This document shows positions 1 to 9,983 of a stretch of DNA of 59,882 nucleotides, piece after piece. The position numbers and the translations under genes were made by a program. Position 1 is the first letter of the stretch; each line of letters starts with the position of its first letter. The notes beneath the pieces were generated by a model. That model saw only the letters and a list, made by a program, of their open reading frames with translations, had not been told where the DNA came from and ran no database searches. Location: positions 1-59,882 of the forward strand of contig CACEXM010000006.1 of NCBI GenBank assembly GCA_902563555.1. Direction: 5' to 3'. The DNA is from an uncultured Pelagibacteraceae bacterium. Lineage in GTDB: Bacteria > Pseudomonadota > Alphaproteobacteria > Pelagibacterales > Pelagibacteraceae.

Positions 1-1926
1 GAGGATGACAAAGATAAAAAATCTAAAACGGGTAGCTTAAAAAAGAGAGATGTAAAATTAACAGTTTCCAGGGCGTTAAGTGATGAAATAGAAACAAGAG
101 AAAGAAGTTTAGCTTCTGTAAAAAGAGCAAGGCAAAAAGAACTTAAAAACGTAAATAAAGAAGATAGTAAAGAAAATCAAAAACCTATTAAAAGGAATAT
201 AAATATTCCTGAAGCTATAACCGTAAGAGAGTTAGCCAATAGAATGGCTGAACAGTCTAGTAACGTAATTAAACATTTATTTGGAATGGGGGTTACTGTA
301 ACAATAAATCAAACATTAGCTGCTGATACAGCTGAGTATTTAGTAAAAGAATTTGGACATAATCCTATTAGGGAAGAAAAAGCAGAGGAGATAATAAAGA
401 AAATAAAAGACTCTCGGACTGAAAATTTAAAAAATAGAGCTCCGATAATAACTGTGATGGGTCATGTTGATCATGGAAAAACTTCTGTTTTGGATGTTCT
501 AAGAAGTGCTAATGTGGTGTCAGGAGAATTTGGTGGAATTACACAACATATCGGAGCTTATCAAATCAAAAGTGGTGATAATAATTTAACTTTTATTGAT
601 ACTCCTGGACATGCTGCTTTTACTGAAATGCGTGCAAGAGGATCAAAATTAACTGATATTGTTGTTTTAGTAGTTGCAGCAGATGATGGAGTTAAACCTC
701 AAACAGTGGAGTCAATAAGGCATGCAAAAGCTGCAAAAGTCCCTATAGTTGTGGCGATAAATAAATGTGATTTACCAGATGCTGATCCTCAAAAAATAAA
801 AAATCAATTATTAGAACATGAGTTGATTGCTGAGGATTTATCAGGAGATACATTAATAGTTGAAATCTCTACTAAAACAAAAATGAATTTAGACAAATTG
901 CTTGAAGCAATAACTTTACAAGCAGAAATTTTAGATTTAAAGACTGATTTTGACTCAAAAGCTACTGGAGTAGTTCTAGAGTCAAAAATTGATGTTGGTA
1001 GAGGTCCTGTCGCAAATATTATTGTAACTAGTGGTACTTTAAGAAAAGGAGACTTTTTTGTAAGTGGAATAAAATGGGGCAAAATAAGAGCCATCATAAA
1101 TGATAAAGGTGAAAATGTTGCAGAAGCAATTCCATCGACACCAGTAGAAATTTTGGGTATTAACGGTGCTGCAAAATCGGGGGATGATTTTATTGTTCTT
1201 GATAGTGAAAAAGAAGCAAAAACTCTTAGTGAGAATAGAACAGAGGAAAATAAAGATATTAAAAATCCTTTATCTTTTGCAACACAAGAGTCAGCATTTT
1301 CAAACAAATCATCTCAAGATTTAAATTTAATTATCAAATCAGACGTCCACGGTTCCTCAGAAGCTATCAAAAATGCCATTAATCAAATTAAACATGATGA
1401 GGTGAAACCAAAAATTATTTTAGCAGATATAGGAATGATTACAGAGACTGACGTTACTTTAGCAAAAGCATCACAAGCTGTTTTAATAGCTTTTAATGTC
1501 AAACCAAGTAAAGAGGCAAAAAAATTGGCGGAAGATGAAAATATAAAGATATCAACATATAATATAATTTATGAGGTATTGGACTTTGTTAAAAAAAGCA
1601 TGTCAGGACTACTGGCCCCAGATGTGCAAGAAAGTATAACGGGTACGGCTCAAATTTTAGAAATATTTAAAGTATCTGGTGCAGGCAAAGTTGCAGGCTC
1701 TAAAGTAACAGAGGGTGAAATTCTTGCTAATTCCAACGTAAGGATTATTAGAGACGGTACGATTATTTACACGGGTAAAATAGCGACCATATTTAGAGAG
1801 AAAAACCAAGTAAAACAGGTAGATATTGGCCAGGAGTGTGGTATCGCTCTCAAGGATTACATGGATTTTCAAAAAAATGATACAATTGAAGCTTTTAATG
1901 TTACATCTACTGAAAGGTCAATATAA
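1..1926 (+). CDS. infB: Translation initiation factor IF-2 (5' end outside window)
   Basis: IF-2 is the GTPase that places initiator tRNA on the 30S subunit and promotes 50S joining. The frame is open from the first base, so the gene is cut by the window edge. The first ~65 visible codons are a Lys/Glu-rich linker, followed by the IF2 N-terminal motif [13 protein letters not shown]. The GTPase domain shows GHVDHGKT (P-loop), DTPGHAAF (switch II) and NKCD; domains II, III and IV follow, and the C-terminal part has the expected [10 protein letters not shown] and GxVAG-like segments. An internal ATG at 244 is not the start because conserved IF-2 sequence lies upstream of it. The stop overlaps the rbfA start by one base (TAATG), which indicates translational coupling. 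Confidence 0.97.
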   Translation, partial: EDDKDKKSKTGSLKKRDVKLTVSRALSDEIETRERSLASVKRARQKELKNVNKEDSKENQKPIKRNINIPEAITVRELANRMAEQSSNVIKHLFGMGVTVTINQTLAADTAEYLVKEFGHNPIREEKAEEIIKKIKDSRTENLKNRAPIITVMGHVDHGKTSVLDVLRSANVVSGEFGGITQHIGAYQIKSGDNNLTFIDTPGHAAFTEMRARGSKLTDIVVLVVAADDGVKPQTVESIRHAKAAKVPIVVAINKCDLPDADPQKIKNQLLEHELIAEDLSGDTLIVEISTKTKMNLDKLLEAITLQAEILDLKTDFDSKATGVVLESKIDVGRGPVANIIVTSGTLRKGDFFVSGIKWGKIRAIINDKGENVAEAIPSTPVEILGINGAAKSGDDFIVLDSEKEAKTLSENRTEENKDIKNPLSFATQESAFSNKSSQDLNLIIKSDVHGSSEAIKNAINQIKHDEVKPKIILADIGMITETDVTLAKASQAVLIAFNVKPSKEAKKLAEDENIKISTYNIIYEVLDFVKKSMSGLLAPDVQESITGTAQILEIFKVSGAGKVAGSKVTEGEILANSNVRIIRDGTIIYTGKIATIFREKNQVKQVDIGQECGIALKDYMDFQKNDTIEAFNVTSTERSI

Positions 1927-2294
1927 TGGCTGATAGAATAGGAAAACAATTTACCCAAAGGCAACTTAGAGTTGGTGAGATGATTAAACAGTCTTTGAGT
2001 ATGATTTTTATAAGGAATGAGGCAAAAATTCCTAATTTAGAAACAAATAATATAACAGTAACAGAAGTTAGAATGAGTCAGGATTTGAAAATAGCTAAAG
2101 CATATGTGTTACCATTAGGTGGTAAAGATGCCGACAAAACAATCGAAAAATTAAAAGAGTATGCTTTTTTAATAAGAAAAATTCTGTCTCAAAAAATTAT
2201 TGTAAAGTTTTTACCAAAAATCCTTTTTCGCAAAGATGAGTCTTTTGAATATGCCGAAAAAATTGAAAATTTAATTAAACAAACAAACAAGTAG
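1926..2294 (+). CDS. rbfA: Ribosome-binding factor A
   Basis: RbfA is a small KH-like protein that binds 30S precursors and helps mature the 5' end of 16S rRNA. The 122-residue product has the family pattern: a basic N-terminus (QRQLRVGEMIKQSLS), the ITVTEVRMSQDLKIAKAYV strand-helix region, and the IRKILSQKIIVKFLPKILF segment before the C-terminus. Length is normal. It starts inside the infB stop codon and ends 10 bases before rpsO, so infB-rbfA-rpsO-pnp reads as one operon. The truB gene often found between rbfA and rpsO in other bacteria is absent here. Confidence 0.95.
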   Translation: MADRIGKQFTQRQLRVGEMIKQSLSMIFIRNEAKIPNLETNNITVTEVRMSQDLKIAKAYVLPLGGKDADKTIEKLKEYAFLIRKILSQKIIVKFLPKILFRKDESFEYAEKIENLIKQTNK

Positions 2295-2304
2295 GAAAAT
2301 AAAT

Positions 2305-2553
2305 ATGAGTAAAAAATCATCAGAATTAGCTATTCATGATAAGGATACAGGATCATCTGAGATTCAAATAGCTTTATTAACAGAAAAAATTGAGAATTTA
2401 TCTAAACATATTAAGCAGTTTAAAAAAGATAAACACTCCTCAGTTGGCTTACTGAAAGCAGTTAATAAGAGAAAAAAATTGTTAGATTACCTTAAAAAAA
2501 ATAAGGTTGATTCTTACAAAAATGTACTGTCGAAATTGAAATTGAGAAAGTAA
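2305..2553 (+). CDS. rpsO: 30S ribosomal protein S15
   Basis: S15 is a primary 16S rRNA-binding protein of the small-subunit platform. At 82 residues it is a little shorter than the usual ~89. The family signature is visible: DTGSSEIQIALLTEKIENLSKHI, then HSSVGLLKAVNKRKKLLDYLKK. The start follows a purine-rich stretch (taggaaaataaat). No rho-independent terminator is seen before pnp, so the classic rpsO-pnp co-transcription is plausible. The loss of length is at both termini, in keeping with a streamlined genome. Confidence 0.96.
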   Translation: MSKKSSELAIHDKDTGSSEIQIALLTEKIENLSKHIKQFKKDKHSSVGLLKAVNKRKKLLDYLKKNKVDSYKNVLSKLKLRK

Positions 2554-2570
2554 AAATCAAAATAGATAGA

Positions 2571-2610
2571 ACGGAATGAAACGAAACGAACGAAACGAAA
2601 TGGAAATGAA
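2571..2610 (+). repeat. Purine-rich ACGAA/ATGAA pentamer repeat in pnp leader
   Basis: The bases immediately before the pnp start codon are an imperfect run of five-base units (ACGGA, ATGAA, ACGAA, ACGAA, a CGAA, ACGAA, ATGGAA, ATGAA) with almost no pyrimidines. It should be unstructured in RNA. The only Shine-Dalgarno-like string is GGAAATGAA at its 3' end. In enterobacteria the pnp leader is a hairpin cut by RNase III for autoregulation; nothing like that is present here. Whether the repeat has a role is not known. Confidence 0.6.
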
Positions 2611-4677
2611 ATGTTTAAAGTGTATAAGAAGGAAATTGAAGTAGCAGGAAAGAAGATAAGTTTAGAAACAGGAAAAGTAGCAAGACAAGCAGACGGTGCA
2701 ATAATCGCAACATGTGGAGAGACAGTTGTTTTAGCAACAGTGGTGGGAGCAAAAAAAGTAAATCCTGATGTTGATTATTTTCCACTATCAGTGAATTATC
2801 AGGAAAAATACTATGCTGCAGGAAAAATTCCAGGTGGGTATTTCAAAAGAGAGGCAAGACCAACCGAGAGTGAAACATTAATCTCTAGATTAATTGATAG
2901 ACCAATCAGACCGTTATTTCCCGATGAATTTAAAAATGAAGTTCAGTTGTTACCAACTGTAATTTCTTACGATAAAGAAAATGAAGCGGATATTTTATCA
3001 ATTACAGCTTCATCAGCAGCTTTGGCTGTATCAGGAATGCCATTTATGGGTCCTGTTGGAGCTTCTAGAGTTGGTTTTATTGATGGAAAATATGTTTTAA
3101 ATCCATCAAAAGCTGAGCTTGAAAAATCAAAATTAGACTTAGTTGTAGCGGGTACTAAAGATGCAGTGCTTATGGTTGAGTCTGAAGCGAGTGGTTTAAC
3201 AGAGGAAGAGATGTTAAATGCAGTTAAATTTGGTCATGAAGGTTTTGTTCCTGTGATTGAAATGATCGAGGAACTTGCAAAAGAATGTAGAAAACCTGAA
3301 TGGATCGTCGAAAAGAAAGACCTATCAGAAGTTAAGAAAAAACTTGAGGTAACTTTCACAGAAGATCTTAAAAAAGCTTTTGCAACAAGAGATAAACAAG
3401 ATAGATCAAATCAAATTTCAGAAATTACTGATAAAGCTAAAAAACTTTATGAAGAGGATGAAAATTATACAGATCTTGATGTTAATTCTGAACTTAAAAA
3501 AATAGAAAAATCAATAGTTCGAACAGATATTTTAAAAAATAAAAACAGAATTGATGGTAGAGGATTATCTGATGTAAGGCCTATATCTTGTGAAGTTGGT
3601 GTTCTACCACGAACCCATGGTTCTGCTTTGTTTACCAGAGGTGAAACACAGGCAATTGTGACAGCTACTTTAGGTACATCGGATGATGAGCAAAGAATTG
3701 AAAGTTTAGATGGATTACAAAGAGAAAGATTCATGCTTCACTACAATTTTCCACCTTTTTCAGTTGGAGAAACAGGAAGAATTGGAACTGGTAGAAGAGA
3801 AATTGGACATGGTAAATTAGCGTGGAGAGCAATACATTCTTCATTGCCATCAAAAGAAGCATTCCCCTATACTTTTAGAGTAGTTTCGGAGATTACTGAG
3901 TCTAATGGTTCATCTTCAATGGCTACTGTTTGTGGAACATCATTAGCACTAATGGATGCGGGTGTACCCATTAAAGAACCAGTTGCAGGTATAGCAATGG
4001 GTTTGATCAAAGAAGGTGATGATTTTAGTGTCTTATCAGATATCTTAGGTGATGAAGATCATTTAGGTGATATGGACTTTAAAGTTGCCGGAACTAAAGA
4101 TGGAATTACTTCTCTTCAAATGGATATCAAAATTACAGGAATTACATTTGAGATTATGGAAAAGGCATTAAATCAAGCAAAAGATGGAAGAATTCATATT
4201 TTAGGTGAAATGAATAAAGCATTATCAGCTTCAAGATCAGATGTTGGAAAACACACTCCAAAAATGGAAAAAATCAATGTTGATAAAAAAGACATTGCTG
4301 CCGTAATTGGAAAAGGTGGAGCAACAATAAGAGAGATTGTAGAAAAATCAGGTGCGAAAGTTGATGTTAATGATGAGGGCGTAGTGACAGTTGCTGCACC
4401 AGATGAAGAAGCTAGAAATATTGCTATGCAAATGATTAAAGACATCACTGCTAAAGCTGAATTGAATAAAATTTATTCAGGTAAAGTAATGAAAATTATG
4501 GAATTTGGAGCATTTGTAAACTTTTTAGGCAAACAAGATGGGCTTGTTCATATTTCTGAACTTGCTGATAAAAGAGTTGCTAAAGTTACTGATGTTGTCA
4601 AAGAAGGTGATGAGGTAAAAGTAAAAGTGATTGGATTCGATAGAGGAAAGGTAAAACTTTCTATCAAACAAGCTTAG
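2611..4677 (+). CDS. pnp: Polyribonucleotide nucleotidyltransferase (PNPase)
   Basis: PNPase degrades RNA 3' to 5' by phosphorolysis and can add tails in reverse. The 688-residue protein has the full architecture: first RNase PH domain ([39 protein letters not shown]), an all-alpha linker, second RNase PH domain ([22 protein letters not shown], catalytic region around [19 protein letters not shown]), a KH domain ([17 protein letters not shown]) and a C-terminal S1 domain ([16 protein letters not shown] ... [19 protein letters not shown]). It stops right after S1, without the long tail that binds RNase E in some proteobacteria. It is the last gene of the infB operon. A SUV3-like helicase, a partner of PNPase in mitochondria, lies elsewhere in this window. 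Confidence 0.98.
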   Translation: MFKVYKKEIEVAGKKISLETGKVARQADGAIIATCGETVVLATVVGAKKVNPDVDYFPLSVNYQEKYYAAGKIPGGYFKREARPTESETLISRLIDRPIRPLFPDEFKNEVQLLPTVISYDKENEADILSITASSAALAVSGMPFMGPVGASRVGFIDGKYVLNPSKAELEKSKLDLVVAGTKDAVLMVESEASGLTEEEMLNAVKFGHEGFVPVIEMIEELAKECRKPEWIVEKKDLSEVKKKLEVTFTEDLKKAFATRDKQDRSNQISEITDKAKKLYEEDENYTDLDVNSELKKIEKSIVRTDILKNKNRIDGRGLSDVRPISCEVGVLPRTHGSALFTRGETQAIVTATLGTSDDEQRIESLDGLQRERFMLHYNFPPFSVGETGRIGTGRREIGHGKLAWRAIHSSLPSKEAFPYTFRVVSEITESNGSSSMATVCGTSLALMDAGVPIKEPVAGIAMGLIKEGDDFSVLSDILGDEDHLGDMDFKVAGTKDGITSLQMDIKITGITFEIMEKALNQAKDGRIHILGEMNKALSASRSDVGKHTPKMEKINVDKKDIAAVIGKGGATIREIVEKSGAKVDVNDEGVVTVAAPDEEARNIAMQMIKDITAKAELNKIYSGKVMKIMEFGAFVNFLGKQDGLVHISELADKRVAKVTDVVKEGDEVKVKVIGFDRGKVKLSIKQA

Positions 4678-4724
4678 GTTTAAAATGTAAATCAAGAAAT
4701 AAGTAGAATAATTAAAATTATTTT

Positions 4725-6953
4725 ATGAGAGTTGCTGTTTTAAGTTTGATTATTTTATTATTTTTCTTTAACAGTAATAAAGTTTATTCAGGCACAGTTA
4801 CTATGCCTTCAACTTTAACAACTGATACAACTGATTTCGTTTTACTATCAAGCTCAGGAACAACACCTAGTATTAGTGGTTACACAGGAACCCTTCTTGT
4901 TTCAGCTGTAGCATCGGATGGAAATATAAAGGTAACGTCTGTTACTAATTTAATGCAGGCAGCGGGCTATTGTAATTATGAAAGTGATAATTCAAGTGTA
5001 CCTTCTCAGTGTACAGGTAATTCTCTTACAGAAATAGGTTTTAGAGGAACACAAGATGATATTAATACTGCACTTGCAACATTATCATTCAAAGGCGATG
5101 GTGCTGCTGGATCTCCTACTATTACTGTTGCTGTAACTCCTGCAGGTACTAATTATTTTTCAGGCAATGGTCATTATTATCAACTTGTAACGGGAAATAT
5201 TAATTGGACCAATGCAAAAACCGCAGCAGAGGCATCAACTTACGAAGGTTTAACAGGTTATCTTGTAACAATTACAAGTGCAGCTGAAAATAATTTTATT
5301 AAAAATAAAATTGCTACCAATACTTGGATTGGTGGATCTGACGATGCAACGCATACATCTAATACCCATCCTGCAATAACTAGTGGTGGTGCAGGTAATT
5401 CTACTCCACATGGACTAGCTGGCGAGGGTACTTGGGAATGGGTTTCTGGACCAGATAATGGAAAAACTTTTCACTGCCAGGAAAAAATTGAACCTAAAGC
5501 TGATCCTGCTCATCCAGATTGCACGGTAGCATCAGGATATGAATATGTAAATTGGCTAACTAATGAACCTAATGACCATAATAGTGATAGAGATGGGCAA
5601 GAAAATTGTGCTCATATGTATGGCTCTGGAGACAACAAAGGTAAATGGAATGATTTACCTTGTACTAATACAGTTGGAGCATATGTAATTGAATATGGTG
5701 GAACAGCTGGTGAAAGTGCAACAGTAAGCGGTCAAACAACATTAACAATTAATTCAACTGAAGCTAGCGGCAGTACTTACACCGCGTTCAATGATAAACA
5801 AGTAAGTGGAATGATAAACGCTCAAACAGAATATGCTAAAAGATTTATGTTTAATACTACCAATCAAGTCATGCGTAGAATGGAACAGTTTAGAAGAGTT
5901 GGAATTAATAAATCAACTCGAATTAAAGATATGAGATTAACTCTTGCCAATGATCAAAATAATTATAATAAACAAATACCAACTGAATTATTTGATTATT
6001 ACATTGATGAATATAAAAATTTATCTGCAAAAAATGTTGATGATTTAATTAGTAAACTTCCATTAACAAAATATTTAAAAGAAAATTATAATATGACACC
6101 CAAGGATTGGGCATTTTGGACAGCTGGCTCAATTAATAAGGGTAGACTTAATCTTAGTTCAGTTGGTGATTTAGGAATAATAAATAGAACTGAGAGTTTT
6201 ATAGTGGGTGCAGATGTTAATTATGATAAAGGTTCTTTATTTGGACTTGCTTTGAGGCATGAAGATGATCAATCTGATATAGGCATGAAGGATAGTACTG
6301 GATTTTTAGCAAGATCTGATAATTTTTCCATTTATAATACCTGGCAAGGATCTGAAAAAAATTATATTGATTCTTTTTTAGGATTTGGAAAAACTACTTA
6401 CGCTACAACACGTATTGTTGACATCTCAAACCCTTCTAATGTTGTAAAAGGTAAATTCAAAGCAAAACAAGTTTTTGGTTCGGTTAAATATAATTTCAAG
6501 AATGTCCATAAAGATTATAAATTTCACAATTATTCCAAATTTGATTTTGGTTTTGTAAATTTTGATGGATATTCTGAGACAGGTAGCAGTAGTTCAAAGT
6601 TAAAATTTGGTAAAAGAGAACTTGAAACATCATCAATTTCTGTAGGATCTGCCATTGAGAAAGAAATATATCTTACCGACTCATTATTTATTCCTTATTT
6701 TAAGTTAGATTTTAGTAAGGATCTTACAGATGGATCAGATATACAAGCTAACTATGTTGGTAATACCGCCAAATATAACACTACTATTGATAAAAACTTT
6801 AGCTCAATGATTATTTTTGAAACTGGATTTGATTGGTTTTTTGATAATGGGTGGAATATTAAATCTGTTATTAGTAGAACTGATAAAGATGGCGTAGGAC
6901 ACGAAAATTTATTAGAGCTAAGAGCTGTTAAATCAAGACAAAACTTATATTAA
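4725..6953 (+). CDS. Autotransporter with C-type lectin domain (putative adhesin)
   Basis: A predicted secreted surface protein of 742 residues. Residues 1-22 form a signal peptide (hydrophobic LSLIILLFFF, likely cleavage after VYS). Residues ~23-150 are a Thr/Ser-rich beta domain with a GFRGTQDDINTALATLSF segment typical of large adhesins. Residues ~150-326 form a C-type lectin fold with WIGG, WEWVSG, an EPN triplet (NWLTNEPND) and WND (GKWNDLPC), the motif pair that in animal lectins coordinates Ca2+ and binds mannose-type sugars. Residues ~460-742 look like an outer-membrane autotransporter beta barrel ending in an aromatic residue (QNLY). The gene stands alone between pnp and the convergent fabI. 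Function as adhesin, receptor or phage target is inferred; the ligand is unknown. Confidence 0.8.
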   Translation: MRVAVLSLIILLFFFNSNKVYSGTVTMPSTLTTDTTDFVLLSSSGTTPSISGYTGTLLVSAVASDGNIKVTSVTNLMQAAGYCNYESDNSSVPSQCTGNSLTEIGFRGTQDDINTALATLSFKGDGAAGSPTITVAVTPAGTNYFSGNGHYYQLVTGNINWTNAKTAAEASTYEGLTGYLVTITSAAENNFIKNKIATNTWIGGSDDATHTSNTHPAITSGGAGNSTPHGLAGEGTWEWVSGPDNGKTFHCQEKIEPKADPAHPDCTVASGYEYVNWLTNEPNDHNSDRDGQENCAHMYGSGDNKGKWNDLPCTNTVGAYVIEYGGTAGESATVSGQTTLTINSTEASGSTYTAFNDKQVSGMINAQTEYAKRFMFNTTNQVMRRMEQFRRVGINKSTRIKDMRLTLANDQNNYNKQIPTELFDYYIDEYKNLSAKNVDDLISKLPLTKYLKENYNMTPKDWAFWTAGSINKGRLNLSSVGDLGIINRTESFIVGADVNYDKGSLFGLALRHEDDQSDIGMKDSTGFLARSDNFSIYNTWQGSEKNYIDSFLGFGKTTYATTRIVDISNPSNVVKGKFKAKQVFGSVKYNFKNVHKDYKFHNYSKFDFGFVNFDGYSETGSSSSKLKFGKRELETSSISVGSAIEKEIYLTDSLFIPYFKLDFSKDLTDGSDIQANYVGNTAKYNTTIDKNFSSMIIFETGFDWFFDNGWNIKSVISRTDKDGVGHENLLELRAVKSRQNLY

Positions 6954-6955
6954 AA

Positions 6956-7741
6956 TTAAGTTATATTTTTTGGATCAGGCATTCCAACTTTGTTGTATCC
7001 CGCATCTACATAGTGAATTTCACCAGTAACACCATTTGCAAGATCGCTTAGAAGATATAATGCTGAATTGCCAACATCATGAATATCAACATTTCTTTTT
7101 AGGAATGAATGATCTTCATTCCATTTATATAAAAATTTTGCATCTCCAATAGCAGAAGCTGCTAAGGTTTTAATAGGGCCAGCACTTATCGCATTAACTC
7201 TCATGCCTTTAACGCCCAAATCTCTAGCTAAGTATTTTACACTAGCCTCAAGAGCTGATTTACACACACCCATTACGTTATAATTTGGAATAGCTTTAGT
7301 AGACTCGTAAGTTAATGTAAGAAGACTTCCACCTTGTTTCATCACTTTTGATGCTTCTTTTGCTACTTCAGTAAATGAAAAACATGAAATTAACATACTT
7401 TTTAAAAAGTTTTCTCTAGTTGTATTTAAATATTCGCCTGATAATTCTGATTTATCTGAAAATGCAACTGCATGAACTACAAAATCAATTTCTCCCCATT
7501 GAGATTTGATATTCTCAAATAATTTTACAACCTCTTCTTTTTTTTCAACATCACAGCTAAAAGTTGATTTTGAATTTAATTTTTCTGCTAGAGGGACCAC
7601 TCTTTTCTTAAGAGCATCACCTAAATACGTAAAAGCTAATTCAGCGCCAGCCTCTGAAAGTTTTTGAGAGATACCCCAAGCAATAGATCTTTCATTAGCA
7701 ACTCCCATGATTAATCCTTTTTTACCTTTCATCAAGCTCAT
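6956..7741 (-). CDS. fabI: Enoyl-[acyl-carrier-protein] reductase (NADH)
   Basis: FabI reduces trans-2-enoyl-ACP in the last step of each fatty-acid elongation cycle. The 261-residue sequence has the variant nucleotide-binding loop of FabI (GKKGLIMGVANERSIAWGI), the active-site region YNVMGVCKSALEASVKYLA with Tyr-X6-Lys, and VNAISAGPIKTLAASAI, the substrate-loop segment of triclosan-type ENRs. It starts two bases after the fabB stop and is the last gene of fabA-fabB-fabI. It converges with the autotransporter gene, with only two bases between their stops. Confidence 0.96.
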   Translation of the reverse strand: MSLMKGKKGLIMGVANERSIAWGISQKLSEAGAELAFTYLGDALKKRVVPLAEKLNSKSTFSCDVEKKEEVVKLFENIKSQWGEIDFVVHAVAFSDKSELSGEYLNTTRENFLKSMLISCFSFTEVAKEASKVMKQGGSLLTLTYESTKAIPNYNVMGVCKSALEASVKYLARDLGVKGMRVNAISAGPIKTLAASAIGDAKFLYKWNEDHSFLKRNVDIHDVGNSALYLLSDLANGVTGEIHYVDAGYNKVGMPDPKNIT

Positions 7742-7743
7742 GA

Positions 7744-8955
7744 TTAAACCTTTTCAAAAACTAGTGCAGCATTGGTTCCACCAAAGCCAAAACTGTTTGA
7801 CATAACCGCATTTAAAGAAACATTTTTCTCTGATTTTGCAACAATTGGAAATTTTTTAGCTTCCTCGTCCATTTCTTTGATATTAGCTGAACCAGCAATA
7901 AAATTATTTTTCATCATAATTAAACAATATATCGCCTCGTGTACCGACGCTGCTCCTAAAGGATGACCTGATAAAGATTTTGTTGAGCTAATTTTCGGAA
8001 TTTGTTCACCAAAAGTTTCTTTTACAGCGTTTAGTTCTGTTATGTCTCCAACAGGAGTAGATGTTCCATGAGTATTAATATAATCAATTTTATTTTTTGC
8101 TGTTGCCATTGCCATCTTCATACATCTTACAGCTCCTTCGCCAGATGGAGCTACCATGTCATAACCATCTGAAGTTGCTCCATATCCAGTGAGTTCAGCA
8201 TATATTTTGGCACCTCTTGCTTTAGCATGCTCATATTCTTCAAGCACCAATACTCCACCCCCACCAGCAATAACAAAACCATCTCTTGTTTTATCATAAG
8301 CTCTTGAAGCAGTTTCAGGTGTATCATTATATTTTGAGGACAAAGCAGTCATTGCATCAAACATTGCTGTCATGGCCCAATGAATTTCTTCACTTCCACC
8401 AGCGAAGACAATATCTTGTTTTCCCATTTGAATTAACTCCATAGAGTTTCCTATACAATGCCCACTAGTTGCACATGCTGAGCTCATTGTATAATTAGTC
8501 CCTTTTATTTTAAAAGGTACGGCCAAAGTTGCCGAAGCAGTGCTTGCCATTGTTCTTGGAACAATAAATGGTCCCATAAGTTTTGGAGTTTTAGCTCTAG
8601 TTTTATCTGCAGCCAAAATCACATTTTCAATTGACGGGCCACCTGAGCCCATTACTATTCCAGTTTTAAAATTGCTTACCTCTTTCTCCTCAAGCCCAGA
8701 GTCCTCGATAGCTTCTTTCATTGCAATATAATTATATGCTGAGCCTGATCCCATAAACCTTATTGTTTTTCTATCAATAAAATCCTCAAGTTTTATGTTT
8801 GGTTTACCGTGAATATGACTTTTAAGATTATGTTCTTTATATTCTGGACTGAAAGATATTCCAGACTTTGAGTTTAAAAGAGAATTGTATACCTCATCTT
8901 GGTTGTTTCCTAGACATGAAACAACCCCTAAACCTGTAATTACGACTCTTTTCAT
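7744..8955 (-). CDS. fabB: 3-oxoacyl-[acyl-carrier-protein] synthase I
   Basis: This condensing enzyme elongates acyl-ACP with malonyl-ACP and is the KAS I that, with FabA, makes unsaturated fatty acids. The 403-residue protein shows the thiolase-fold start [16 protein letters not shown], the active-site cysteine in [12 protein letters not shown], and two catalytic histidines in [11 protein letters not shown] and SGHPLGAAS. The final [14 protein letters not shown] is the standard KAS terminus. It starts at the fabA stop (one-base overlap) and precedes fabI. The immediate fabA neighbour supports FabB over FabF. Confidence 0.95.
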   Translation of the reverse strand: MKRVVITGLGVVSCLGNNQDEVYNSLLNSKSGISFSPEYKEHNLKSHIHGKPNIKLEDFIDRKTIRFMGSGSAYNYIAMKEAIEDSGLEEKEVSNFKTGIVMGSGGPSIENVILAADKTRAKTPKLMGPFIVPRTMASTASATLAVPFKIKGTNYTMSSACATSGHCIGNSMELIQMGKQDIVFAGGSEEIHWAMTAMFDAMTALSSKYNDTPETASRAYDKTRDGFVIAGGGGVLVLEEYEHAKARGAKIYAELTGYGATSDGYDMVAPSGEGAVRCMKMAMATAKNKIDYINTHGTSTPVGDITELNAVKETFGEQIPKISSTKSLSGHPLGAASVHEAIYCLIMMKNNFIAGSANIKEMDEEAKKFPIVAKSEKNVSLNAVMSNSFGFGGTNAALVFEKV

Positions 8956-9455
8956 TATTTAAATAATCCTACTTTTAAATTGTCTGCTGAATAAATTTTT
9001 TTATCATCGGCTAAAACCATACCATTGGCAAGACCTACTGTAGTACCTCCAGGAGACATGATTTTTTTCATATCAATTTCATATTTTACTAATTTTATAT
9101 TTTGCAAAACTTCTCCTGTAAATTTCACTGTACCTACACCTAAAGCCCTTCCTTTTCCTGGATTTCCAATCCAACCTAAAAAAAAACCTACTAACTGCCA
9201 CATAGCATCAAGACCAAGACAGCCAGGCATAACAGGATCTTCTTTAAAGTGACAATCAAAAAACCAAAGATTTTTTTTAATATCTAATTCAGCTTTTAAA
9301 GAACCTTTTTTAAATGCTCCTTTGTCATCATTAATTTCTGTAATTCTATCAAACATCAGCATTGGTGGAAGTGGTAATTTAGCATTACCTGGGCCAAATA
9401 ATTTTCCTTCTCCACAATTTATAAGTTCATCATACGAGTATGAGTTTTTTTTCAT
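8955..9455 (-). CDS. fabA: 3-hydroxydecanoyl-ACP dehydratase/isomerase
   Basis: FabA dehydrates 3-hydroxydecanoyl-ACP and isomerises the double bond, committing carbon to unsaturated lipids. The 166-residue product carries the hot-dog fold signature, with the catalytic histidine in [17 protein letters not shown] and the catalytic aspartate in [15 protein letters not shown]. It is the first gene of the minus-strand fab operon. The 94-bp gap to the divergent regulator gene holds an ICE-like palindrome, so an iron/heme-linked regulator may affect this operon as well; that is inferred from position only. Confidence 0.96.
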   Translation of the reverse strand: MKKNSYSYDELINCGEGKLFGPGNAKLPLPPMLMFDRITEINDDKGAFKKGSLKAELDIKKNLWFFDCHFKEDPVMPGCLGLDAMWQLVGFFLGWIGNPGKGRALGVGTVKFTGEVLQNIKLVKYEIDMKKIMSPGGTTVGLANGMVLADDKKIYSADNLKVGLFK

Positions 9456-9514
9456 AAAATTGAGTACCCTTATTTACTTGATTTTACCATTATATAATAT
9501 AAATTTAACTTTAG

Positions 9515-9531
9515 TTTAGAATAATTTTAAA
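9515..9531. promoter_or_regulatory. ICE-like box (putative Irr site) between fabA and irr
   Basis: The 17-base sequence TTTAGAATAATTTTAAA differs by one base from the iron control element consensus TTTAGAA-N3-TTCTAAA bound by Irr in Alphaproteobacteria. It lies 18 bases before the GTG start of the Irr-like gene and upstream of the divergent fabA, whose likely -10 (TATAAT on the minus strand, 9494-9489) is ~20 bases away. Autoregulation of irr is the simplest reading. Confidence 0.6.
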
Positions 9532-9549
9532 TAACAATACGGTTAAATA

Positions 9550-9948
9550 GTGAAATATATCGATAAATTGAGAAATTCTGGATTACGACCAACTAAACAA
9601 AGACTTCAAATATGTGAGGTTTTATTTGATACTGAAAAGACATTTCATTTCACGATTAATGAGCTAGATCAGAAAATTAAGAAGCAAAAAAATAACAAAA
9701 TTTCTTTAGCAACTATTTATAATACTGTTCATGCTTTTGAAAAAAAAGGATACCTTAAACAGATCCCGATTAATTCAAACCAAACTTATTTTGATACAAA
9801 TGTTACCGATCATCATCATTTTTATGATTTAAAAGATGAAAAGTTGATTGATTTAGAAAATTCTGATGTAGGCCCAATAAACATCTTAAAAAAAATAAAC
9901 GGTAAAAAGATTAAATCTGTCGAAGTTCTTGTTAAGCTAGAAGACTAA
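9550..9948 (+). CDS. irr: Fur-family regulator, Irr-like
   Basis: A 132-residue Fur-superfamily repressor. The winged-helix part has LRPTKQRLQICEVLFD, then the recognition region ISLATIYNTVHAFEKKGYL. The dimerisation part begins with TDHHHFYDL, the HHH motif that in Irr binds heme and metal. The Cys-rich zinc site of canonical Fur and Zur is missing, which fits Irr. Irr couples heme availability to iron-dependent genes in Alphaproteobacteria and is commonly found next to fabA-fabB-fabI, as here. The start is GTG; no upstream ATG is in frame. Separation from Mur/Fur rests on the HHH motif, the gene neighbourhood and the nearby ICE-like boxes. Confidence 0.82.
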   Translation: MKYIDKLRNSGLRPTKQRLQICEVLFDTEKTFHFTINELDQKIKKQKNNKISLATIYNTVHAFEKKGYLKQIPINSNQTYFDTNVTDHHHFYDLKDEKLIDLENSDVGPINILKKINGKKIKSVEVLVKLED

Positions 9949-9983
9949 TTATTTGCATTTACTTTAGCGTCATTTTAAACCAA

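Noticed and set aside
4707-4722. Palindrome AATAATT-AA-AATTATT just before the autotransporter start
   Set aside because: Made only of A and T in A+T-rich DNA, so likely to arise by chance; too weak for a regulatory claim.
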